The notes below the pieces were generated by a model. It worked only from the letters and a program-made list of their open reading frames with translations, was not told the DNA's origin and did no database searches. DNA of 64,000 nucleotides from positions 2,091,579-2,155,578 of the forward strand of contig NW_019091381.1 in assembly GCF_001949145.1 (NCBI RefSeq). Direction: 5' to 3'. This document shows, piece by piece, positions 54,647 through 64,000 of the stretch. Made by a program: the position numbers and the translations under genes. The DNA is from Acanthaster planci (lineage: Eukaryota; Echinodermata; Asteroidea; Valvatida; Acanthasteridae). Positions within the stretch are counted from its first letter, which is position 1. Each line of letters begins with the position of its first letter.

Positions 54647-57600
54647 CATACTACAACGCACTCCTTTCTCAATCCCAGATTCTTGTCTTTTCAACATTTC
54701 TGCAATGACTGGCCTTTAATGCTGAGATGATGAATGAAAAAAGAGGAGACAGAATGCAACAATCTTTCCGCCTACCACCATGACCATAATACAACGGGTT
54801 AAAACACATGTAATAGAATGGTGCAGACTCGACAGCTTTGCTTTGAAACAGTGCTCACCTTGAGTATAAGCAAGACATTGCTTACTTATGGTAGTCTTAG
54901 TCTTGGGCAGGCACTCGTTATGGAAAGCGAGGGAAAGAAAGAAGACCTCGTAGTTGCCAATGTTCTGAGTACAGCTCAAACTAAATGGTACAATGCCCAT
55001 GGTAGCTGCCCGCCATTTGTTATGCCAACCACATGCACAAGGAGAAAGTAACAACGTCTGTGACGTATCGTGCGTGTTTAGGGGGCCCGCCACTGGACAA
55101 GGATTCAGACGAAGTGTTACGGCGGCTGAAACAGTGCAGGGGAGTTGGCATTATGTTTCTATAATTTAGGGATACAATGTTTAAGCTTCTTTTGGGAAAT
55201 AAAGAAATCTTGCGCTTCCATGTCAGCTTATAAATATTTTCAAGGAAGTTTTCCACATTATTGTACACAATTTGAACCATGTGGCAGAGTTTTCAATTCA
55301 GCAGTCCCTTTGCTCGTCGTTGTTCAACCCTTTGACGTAATGGCGTCGTCCGGCAAATTCAAAAAAGTTGCTTGGCCGATTTGCATGTGAATTGAGCGCT
55401 CACATTCTTAACACCAGCTGCATTTCCAAAAGCAACAGCACAATCATCGGTATGCAGAGCACCAACAGGAGATTTTGATAATTCAGAAATAAATGGATTG
55501 GGAGATACAGTTTTTTGGGGAGGGGGGATATTTTATAGGTTTTTGGCATAATAACTGTCTTAAAAGGATCGCACGACACAATGAACCGAAATTACTTGAG
55601 ATTGATCTCCGAGAAAATCCAGTCCACTCAATAAATACTTTTCCCCACAAAACAAAGCGTTTTATTTCAAATTAGACTGTTTGAATGAGTTAAATTTTTC
55701 TTATGCTGTGTGCTCACCAAGAAAGTCTCCAAACCACACAAAGTCCACATTAAACTGAAATCACAAAGCATTTTATGCATGTGCCAATCAGCTCCGTTTT
55801 GACCAATTACCGTAGTACAATAAAAGAGGTAAAGTTCAGATCAATAATAAACGAAATACAAACAATACTGCAAACTGTCAATCAGGTAAGACGGAAAACA
55901 GGGACGGGTTTGATGAATTCATAATACATGTATTTCTATAATATAAGACTGCAAATACTATAAAATAATACAGAATAGATCCTTTTGAAATTTGTATCCT
56001 TCATTATTTTTTCTTTATATGTACTAGTAAAACAGAACACTTCCGATCTTCTAAGACTGGAATTAACTGGCCTCATTTCTCCCTTTTATCCGCACAGAAC
56101 TGGAACTTCAGTCCCTTTGCATTTCGACATCAAACTTGCCTTTCAAGACAGAGAACAGAAAATGTTAAAGCTCAATTTTTCAGCAAAATGTACACAACTT
56201 CCAAATCACATCTTGCTGCTTTGAGCTTAAAAAGCCATACACCATTTTTTAGTTTATAACCTTTAATCTCCAGTCCTTTTTCCAAACAATGATCAGTTGA
56301 TGTGTACTCGAGCCACATCTTGACAAAATGACTCCCTACAGAAGGTGTGGTACATAGAGAGAGTGGCATAACACGACATAACACGACAAGTGTCAATCAC
56401 AGTACCAGTACTGTACAACTACTACCTTTAGTACTGAAGGTGGAACTAGAAAAAATCTCACGAAAACAACAGTGGAAGCGCGGGCACTTTTTAAAAAGAA
56501 ACTGCAAATGCAATTCAGTCTTTGTCTAAATTCCGAAGCAACTATGAGTCAGTTTGATAATTCAAAGGGAAGATCATTTGAGAACGAAAGGCCTTACACC
56601 GGTTGGAACATGTTCTTGCAGAGGTATAATATTCTCAAATCACCGACTGCACACTTCATTTGAACATACACCGTTGAAAGACCATTCTGACTCGGGCATT
56701 AAAGAGAAAAAGTAAGCCGACCTGAAGATTTTGAGTCCAGGAGCAAACTCGAGACCTGCACAAATGCATGGACTTGTCGAGGCCCAACTCAACAAGTGGA
56801 TAAGTTATTTTGATACTCATTTCCTAAGTGCTGCAAATGTTTGCTTAGCGAAAGAAAAGGTTACCAGCCAAAAGTCACACAATGTCTACCACTCCTGACT
56901 GGTTCCCGGCTGTTCCTTTCACTGAATGCATAAAGGGACTTCTGCTAATTAAATAAAAGTGTTCAACAACTTCGGTTTAATGAAAGTGTTTAACAACTTC
57001 ACCAAGGCTTCAAAGATAACAAGTTCAGGTCTTCCTTTTCAAAGTTTTGCCTTGGACAACAGGTGAACTACAAAACTGCAAAGCAACACGACGTAATTTA
57101 CCGGTACATGAAATCTGAAGTACATTTGTACACATTCCCACAAGAACTCCGGTATTACGCATCATTCCACCCTATTCTGCGGCGAAACTACAAAGCCTAG
57201 AGAACAAGTGGTAGACCCACAATGTGAAAGCGACATTTACATTGGTAGGCTTTCTACTGAGGTTGCGTTTAAATAACTAGCTTTATGGAGACACACAACT
57301 GCTTCTGAAGCCGTCTTCAACTCGACAAAGAAAAAAAATGAACAGAGGGCGCCAAACACATCATATACACTCACTGAACTAAATAAGTCCACACAACTTC
57401 GTCTTCCATTTTCTCAAAACTAGAGGGGGTAATACCAATGGTAGAGTACAGACGGATGGAAGTCAGAAATGATGGGCGACAATTTCAACATAAAAAACGA
57501 AAAAAAAAAGTTGATAAGAAATTCTATTGCTGCAATTTCAAAGTTTTAATTTCAACTTCAGATACAAATTAAAGAGGGTAAATAAACAATACTGATTAGC

Positions 57601-57736
57601 AAAGGGAATATGAAGTGACGATGAATAGACAGAATTTGTTAAAATAACCTTGGCAACAAAACCAAAGCGAACAAGAATGCTGAATGATTGGGATGCATCC
57701 AGGCACCAATAACATAATCTCCTCACCATATCAACA

Positions 57737-57904
57737 TGGGCGTTTCACAATAGTGCTTCTGCAAGCATTTGCAATGTGTTGGCCAATCACAATGCGCAAA
57801 ATCTGTCAACCCAGTGCGTGTTTCGACTAGGCCGACAAATTTCTTGTGTTTTGATTGGCCAACGCGTCGCAAACTCTTGGAGGTGCATTGTTAGGAATCG
57901 CCCG
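57737..57904. mobile_element. Foldback MITE family C, copy 4
   Basis: Same family, more diverged: TGGGCGTTTCACAATAGTG at the left and AGGAATCGCCCG at the right, with GGCCAATCACAATGCGC and GATTGGCCAACGCG arms. The flanking TA is lost. Confidence 0.75.
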
Positions 57905-58849
57905 CATTGCCACCTGTTTCGCACATATTTTCTCTCCTTTTTTCTCTACACGCCCCGACAACAGAACAAAATAATAATGCATTTCTACTTCAAAATGCAG
58001 CGCTTACTACCCCTGTTAACAATGTGTTCCTACTGGTAGGCATTTCCAACTCTGTAATTTCCATCACAAAGCCCAACACCTCTTCTTAACAGCAGATCTA
58101 CCTCACTGAGTTGTACTTTTGCATCAAGATGTCTCAGCTCCTGAAAGCGACACTGCCGACTGCTTCGTAATAGCCTAGAAGTTATTCTGGTAGCTAGCAA
58201 TGGCTCAAATATTCACCTATCAAATAAATTACATGTATATCGCTCACTCTCCACTCTCCCAAAAATCTAACATTTACAGAAGCACTTCTCACTCACTCGT
58301 CCAAAATATCAATAATATCCTATTTACATTCGGTACCAAAGAACTGAAGTGCTGTATCAAAACATTTCATCGACTCCGTGCTGTTTTGAAACTCATTTTG
58401 CTGACGTATATACACAGCTTTTTTTATTTACATGATGCCTTCCGACACTGAGCTTTCGATGCCAAACAAAAGGAGAGATAAATACACTAATGAATGCATT
58501 TATCATAACAAGATACAGGGGGTAACCATGGGCGTCACCGGGACTTTTTTCGGGAGGGGGGGGCATAGCGCTTGTCATCGGCAACCTGATAAAACCACTA
58601 ACAATGGGTGGAAGGCAATTTAGAGGTGTTTTCAAGCAAATTGGTGATTTTCACTATTTTAGTGATTTTGGTGACAAGATGAGTGCCTCTAAATAAAGTA
58701 TGAATGAATTTGAAAAGCAAGGAATAATTTCAAAAATGAAAAAACACGAACAGGAAGTAAGCTGATGATCTTGGAAGAACTTGCCAGAAAGTTCTTGATA
58801 CATTGACCACTTGCTTCTGGGTTTAATTTGAAGTTGCATGATGTAAAAT

Positions 58850-59403
58850 CGGGGAACTTTCAAGATTTTGTGTTTTCAAAATTCTTCAAAAAAATCCTAA
58901 GTACATTTACTGGATGTTTACACCCACACGAATTACTGTCTGGTAGCTACTCTAATAAAACAGACAACATCTATTGATGCCTGAGTATTTCAGCCAGGTC
59001 TGCCGCCTGGTAAAAAGAGCCCAGATTGTGTGGTGTTACATAAGTTTCATTTGTTCCAGAAACTGGCACAGTGTGGGGCTGGCATCTTTTCAATAGGGGC
59101 CAGATTAGCATGCAGCGGTATTGTATCGCTCATCACTGTAGCCCTGGAGCGCTTTTGTATCGGGTGGTAATCTGCTCATGCTGAATGCCACAAACAGTGG
59201 TATAATCGTTCAAAACAATGACGGATTTCTGCCGCTACTGACAACTGAAAAAATGTTGGCGATTCCCAGCAGCTCGGTCTTTTGTTCCGAGTATGGTCTT
59301 TTGTTGTAAGGCCCAGCTCTTTTGTCTGGTTTCGGGCTCCCAGGCTTCGTGTATAAAGCCTATGTGCCCGAAACCAGGCTGCCCGGCAGGAAGCGGTTAA
59401 AGC
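58850..59403 (-). repeat. Dispersed repeat family A, copy 2 (inverted relative to copy 1)
   Basis: The reverse complement matches 2476-3024. On the minus strand its head has a short stem: GGTTTCGGGC ... GCCCGAAACC around a GGCTTTATACACGAAGCC hairpin. It has no intact coding. Confidence 0.75.
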
Positions 59404-60718
59404 CATTTCTTCAACCCTAACTGAATTTCCATCTCCGATATTATCCCTTTGACTATTTCAACGAAACTGATGAGAGGACTTCAGACTTCGGCTTTGCATT
59501 CCTTGGGGCACTGCGAACAAGTACCACCTCACTGGTCACTTATCAGTGTTGTAGTTGCGTCCATCACAAGTTCCTTTGCAAGTCAAGTCACAAGTCCACA
59601 ATGAAGTCACAAGTGAACAATCAATGACAAAAGGATGTTCTTGTCACGGTTCATTTGAATGGCTTGCGACTTGGCTTCAGGCTGGATGTCTTGTGAATGG
59701 ACTCACGGGGACTTGGCCTACGCTGCACCATTCTCATGCCAACAGGTGTAAGCAGGCACTGTGCTGACCCCACCGGATGCCATTGCCAGAGCGCCCTCTC
59801 TCATTCAGGTGCACAGGAAATATACAGCAGGGCTTTTGCCTGGGTCGGACCATCTAGGAGGTCTACAGTTTGAAGTCCAGCAGAAGCCTGATGCCGAGAG
59901 AAAGAGCCAACGCTTGACAAGTGGCCCCAGTATCCTAACCCCGTTTCTCTGAATTCTCCCTTGCAAAGCGCCATTTGAGTGTCCACATCATACGATTGGA
60001 ACCTTTACCATCTTTCAAATTGAACAAATTTAAGAATGTTTATGCCCCACGAACAGATCAAGCAACTTTTCGCGAAACTACGGTAAACCAACAAAAAAAG
60101 CCACGACTGTCGTTGCAAAGGATACAATCCCAAACTGAATTAATTTCAGACACCCTTTTTTCACAATACAAACACTATTTTCACACAGAATCTCCCAGTG
60201 ACAGGGGACTTCAAGTTTCCCCGCATGACAGCAGATCACATTCTGTGCACTTATCAAACTCTGCCTCATGAGGGGGTGTATTTTCCCAAAGTTCTTGTTC
60301 AGCCTCACCCCTGGGCACATGTTGAGTAAAACTTCACATAGAAATGAATCCTCCATACCAAATCCTTTTTTTGATTATCTTTATCTGGATTACAATCTGG
60401 TTTGTAGCCTTTCATACCCTGTCTAACCTCGGAATGTACCAACCTACATTTAATCTTTGGCAGCCGAAACTTCCTTGTGAGGGACCGATGAGTCTTCCAA
60501 GTTGGAGCAATCCCACGTCAGTAATTGTCAAAAACTACCTTACGATCTCCAAAGTCTCAATCCTCTTGAGAAGTCCAGTCTCAACAGTGACTCCAAACGC
60601 ATGTGACATACAACTACCAATAAATAAGTGCAGAAACCAGACCGCTCGCATCGTGGAAGAACGTTCTGGAATAAGTTCACACACCTCCAAATGACCTCTC
60701 TTTGACCTCTGGCCTGCG

Positions 60719-63325
60719 TCACTGGGGGATCTCTAACGAGAGGGCTTGAACTATCCAGGGGTCGCACTTGGAACCCTCTCGAAATTCTTCTTTGGTCAGC
60801 TTTCCATCTCTATTCTGTGAAAAAAAACCCACTAATTTTATTACCCTAAGGTAAGAAATACACAACAAAGAAAAACAAGTTCCTTTTTACGAGGCTTTTT
60901 TTTAAAGAATTGAAGCCGACACTTAGCAATTGTACATGCCTGTAAATGGACATACACCTGTAAGTACATTTCTGATGTGGAAATTGCAGGCTGGTGGTCT
61001 GTGTTTAAGTAAGCTCAACTTTTGAACAGGTGGCTTGGAAGTCTTGCCATTCAAGCTCCTAATACAGCAAATCTGGCACTGAATCTAGGATAAGGACTAG
61101 TGTTGAATTCTGACGAGTGGTGTCAAGTGACCCAGTAAAAAATCCCTACAGTTAAGCACACCCATCTTGTGGTTTTTTTCCAGTTGAAGTCTGATGGAAA
61201 ACACTGCAGGCTCTAGGGGCCAGTCTCCAGGCCGGTCTCCATGCTGGACATTTCACAAGTCATTGAACACACTGCACAGTGTTACGTACCGCATCCATCT
61301 GGCCGAATATCTTGTTTACTCTCTTCTCCGGTGTGTCCTCGTCTTGTGGTAGATCCAGCATATTGCCCTGATGACGTAAAGCAGGTGTTGTTACTCATCT
61401 TTTATTTTTCTCCAGCCTCGAGTATGCATCTGGCCCTTGAAAAACTGCTCTGGTCATGTAAAAACTCTCTCGTTAAACGGCTCGGGATCATACAACAGAA
61501 CTGGTGGCTTTTTTTTTCAGTTCCCCCAAGCTAAATTAAAAACCCAGGTGTTTTTCCCAAGGTCATGTGACACATGTCAGCTCCGGCTGCCCTGACAGTG
61601 ACATTCCAGGCCACGTTGGAGGACAGATCCAGGAAAAGGGAAGGAAGTTTTCTCTCACAAAAACTTGGCGGGGCAGGGGGAGCTGATCACAAGCTGATCA
61701 ATAAATAACTCACTTCTCACGAAATGGTGAACCCTGCATAAGTGCTAGTGTACATGTACATACCACCATTTTGTAAATTGCATCGACAATGTCCAGCATC
61801 TCCTGTTTTGTGATGAAGCCGTCTTGATCCAAATCGTACAAGTTGAATGCCCCTGCAGAGAGTAACACAGACGGCATAAACACACCTGACTGAAATTAAC
61901 ATTAGTGTGATTGAGAGCCACATGTGTTCCAGGTATTTACACATGTACACAGGAAGTAAGTCAAGGCATTTTCAATGCCAAGTTTAAATGAGTTGTCTAT
62001 GGGCAAAAGGGAAATAGTTGTAGTTATTTCCATTCAATTTTTTTAACAGGGCATGAAGACCAGTTAAGTTCCTGAAGTCTAAGTTATTCATTGAATTTTC
62101 CTGTTTAACGTAGCATTAACAGGGATTATCATACATGATGCACAAAGAGAAAACAGGTGGTTTAATAATACTGCAGTCACATTACATTTTCGTTTCACCA
62201 GGGCAAAGTATTGGACGTGTGCTTCTTGGGATAAAATGGAATGCAGTAAAAAGGTTGGCCTGGTGTTTTTTTGCGAAACAACATGACACGGTGGATATGA
62301 CCGGCAACTTTTTCTACACCGCACACATATCCCCAACCAGGGTTCCCCTGGGGATACTGATCTGTGTGAGGTGGTCAAACAAATTTGCCAAAATTCTAGT
62401 GACTGAAACAAAAGTGAGTGTTTTCAAAAAGGCAAAAAATAAATTCTGTTTAGTCTAATTTACTCCAAATTTATCTAAAATCAATCAATCTTATATTCTG
62501 TGTACCTTTTTACCATTCTGAACCATTTGAATCTGATCTATTTCAAAATATGTTATTGTGCTTTTTCTTTCGATCTTTGTCTATTTTGAGTGTGAGGTGG
62601 TAAAACTCAATTAAAAAAAGTCTGAGGTGGTCACTCAAATCAGTGAGGTGGTTACTCAAATCAATGAAGTGGTAACTCAAACCAGTGAGGTGGTTACTCA
62701 AATCAGTGAGATGGTTACTCAATCAGTGAGGTGGTTACTCAAATCAGTGAGGTGGACCACCTCACAGTTGAATAGGCAGGGGAAACCCTGTCCCCAACTC
62801 ATAATTTCTGATGATCCACTGCATCAGTGAATTAGGTACTCCTTTCTATTCAATGGTCCTCACAGACACAGACATCACTGAATGAGGTTAACCGCAGATT
62901 AAACGTGAGTGGCACAACACGAGTGCTCATGCATGAGATGCTAAGGTAATTCTATGTTCCAATCTTCCCCACTTACAATAGCCCTTAGTTCAACACAGTG
63001 CAGCACAAAAATTAACCACCAATTATTTCAAAGTGCAAGCGGCTTCGTGATTCAACTCTGTTAAACGAAATCTACAACCAATTCAAAATGCACGGCAGCA
63101 AAGTCAATCATTCCTTGAATGTAAGGGGTACAGTGTACCTCCATAGTTAATACATCAGCCTTTGTTCACTGTTGTTTGCACGCACATGAAGCTTTAAATG
63201 AGGAGATTTGGTACTGATTTTCCAGCATGAAAGGAATGACACTTACAGTCTAATTTTTCATCCAGAGTACCTCTTGACGTCACCGATAAGGCACGAATGA
63301 ACTCCTTGAAAGAGATATAGCCATC
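60719..63325 (-). CDS. NCS1: Neuronal calcium sensor 1 / frequenin, C-terminal four exons (5' end outside window)
   Basis: Exons 63247-63325, 61764-61852, 61290-61367 and 60719-60814 join with matching phases (1, 0, 0). They encode D-G-Y-I-S-F-K-E-F (end of EF-hand 2), then [12 protein letters not shown]. Next is EF-hand 3 [12 protein letters not shown] with M-L-D-I-V-D-A-I-Y, then T-P-E-K-R-V. EF-hand 4 is [12 protein letters not shown], and the chain ends [18 protein letters not shown]-1 is a myristoylated calcium sensor of secretory cells and neurons that regulates PI4-kinase and exocytosis. EF-hands 3 and 4 keep all calcium ligands. Unusual points are Cys-Asp-Pro-Trp where family members have Ala-Asp-Pro-Ser/Arg, and a novel last five residues (L-E-I-P-Q). 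The N-terminal exons lie beyond base 64000. Confidence 0.9.
62622..62766. repeat. 21-bp minisatellite, about seven copies
   Basis: The unit GTGAGGTGGTTACTCAAATCA repeats with small variants. It lies in an NCS-1 intron, so an open frame through it (V-T-Q-I-S-E-V repeats) is spurious. Confidence 0.85.
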
Positions 63326-64000
63326 CTGAGAAGACAAAAAAAAAGAAAGAAATGATCGTTTGAGCTGATCTTATTTTACATCACACTGTCTTGATTATGA
63401 TTTCACAATTATTTTCAAGAGTACATTTATATCCAATGAAGCTAACTGGAACATGAATACAGGAAGTGTGAAGAAAAAGCGTCAGTCCAAAAGGATGCCT
63501 GAAAACCAAGGACAGTCTGGGGGAGAAATCTACAAATTAAGGCTTCTGCAGGGTAAGGTACACAAGGGGAAAGCGATGTTAGACTATTTACCAAACCTTA
63601 CCCCAAAAAGAGAAAAGTTGTCACTACTCAAAAACAATTAAAGTACACGTTTTATGAAACATTTCTGTGAGCGATATGAGAAGGGTTGCTGAAGATAAAA
63701 AGCTGGCAACTACGTGTTCAAATATCATTTAACACTGAAAAGGTAAGACAACCTAACGCAGAAAGTCTGAATCACTATCTCTCTAACCATTAGCCAAATA
63801 TCATCGAGAATATCGACTACGAGAAGCAGAGGAACGAGAAAGGCCAAATTACAAACATGCCCAGAAGCCATGTTTGTTTGTAACAATCGGTCTGGCAGCA
63901 GTAGGTCTGATTGCTTCAAACAGTGAAAAAAGATTGTACCATCCTTGAGGACTGGCACAGAGAAACATCCGGAGAATTTCTCGTCCTTTTGTCCAATGGC
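63326..64000. other. NCS-1 intron; no further exon recognised
   Basis: The minus-strand frame at 63725-63958 lacks any NCS-1 signature (no G-D-P-x-K-F or F-D-E-N pattern), so the preceding NCS-1 exon must lie beyond the window. Confidence 0.5.

Larger units (their letters stand above)
51146..60718. other. No coding gene seen; may include a long 3' UTR of the NCS-1 gene
   Basis: AT-rich sequence with two family C MITEs (54479, 57737) and the inverted copy of dispersed repeat A (58850-59403). Open frames here, including the 171-codon one at 54215-54730, run through repeats. NCS-1 genes can have long 3' UTRs, so part of the right side may be transcribed on the minus strand. Confidence 0.45.

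Noticed and set aside
54215-54730. 171-codon + strand open frame
   Set aside because: It passes straight through a family C MITE; the peptide in the middle is the translated MITE arm seen also at 57776 and 28823.
62622-62766. CRISPR-like array
   Set aside because: The 21-bp units are head to tail without spacers in a eukaryotic intron; it is a minisatellite.
63725-63958. Upstream NCS-1 exon
   Set aside because: It has none of the EF-hand 1/2 signatures and wrong phases; the real exon must lie outside the window.

Overview
The window is eukaryotic genomic DNA: split genes with GT-AG introns, tRNA-derived SINEs, several families of short foldback (MITE-like) elements, minisatellites and short assembly gaps (N runs at 11516-11606 and 32234-32247, one N at 34007). 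Protein families (CIZ1, a PAN plus fibrinogen-domain protein, a Calx-beta/HYR/EGF/SEA membrane protein, TMEM249, NCS-1) and SINE style point to an invertebrate deuterostome. An echinoderm or hemichordate is my best guess; an amphioxus is not excluded. The species cannot be fixed from sequence alone.

Layout. 1-6742 (+): last six exons of a CIZ1-like nuclear zinc-finger gene whose 5' part lies outside the window. 6850-13606: no intact gene recognised; it holds a foldback element, exon-like coding fragments (9.6-10.7 kb, partly Tudor-like) and a gap. 13607-14632 (-): an intronless secreted PAN/fibrinogen-like protein. 17355-35059 (-): 31 exons, almost all with phase 1 junctions, encoding about 1340 residues of a mosaic single-pass membrane protein. 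Its N-terminal part is made of Calx-beta, EGF and HYR domains. A tandem array of Ser/Thr/Pro-rich exons follows, then EGF-EGF-SEA-EGF-TM-cytoplasmic tail, the core order of transmembrane mucins. Its 5' end was not found. 35060-43850: repeat-rich, with a SINE, a minisatellite, a dead Penelope-like retroelement and nested repeats. 45770-46891 (+): a class A GPCR with unusual DRL and NVVIY motifs. 50025-51145 (-): two-exon TMEM249, a relative of a sperm CatSper channel subunit. 51146-60718: no gene seen; repeats only. 60719-63325 (-): last four coding exons of an NCS-1/frequenin calcium sensor that continues past the window's right edge.

The genes show no operon-like or functional linkage; they are separate eukaryotic neighbours. 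The most interesting locus is the 17-35 kb mosaic gene. Its exon array is exactly readable: linker exons have been tandemly duplicated, a Calx-beta/EGF block has been duplicated, a Calx-beta exon relic survives in an intron, and the SEA domain carries a G-S-A-I-I sequence like the self-cleavage site of SEA mucins.
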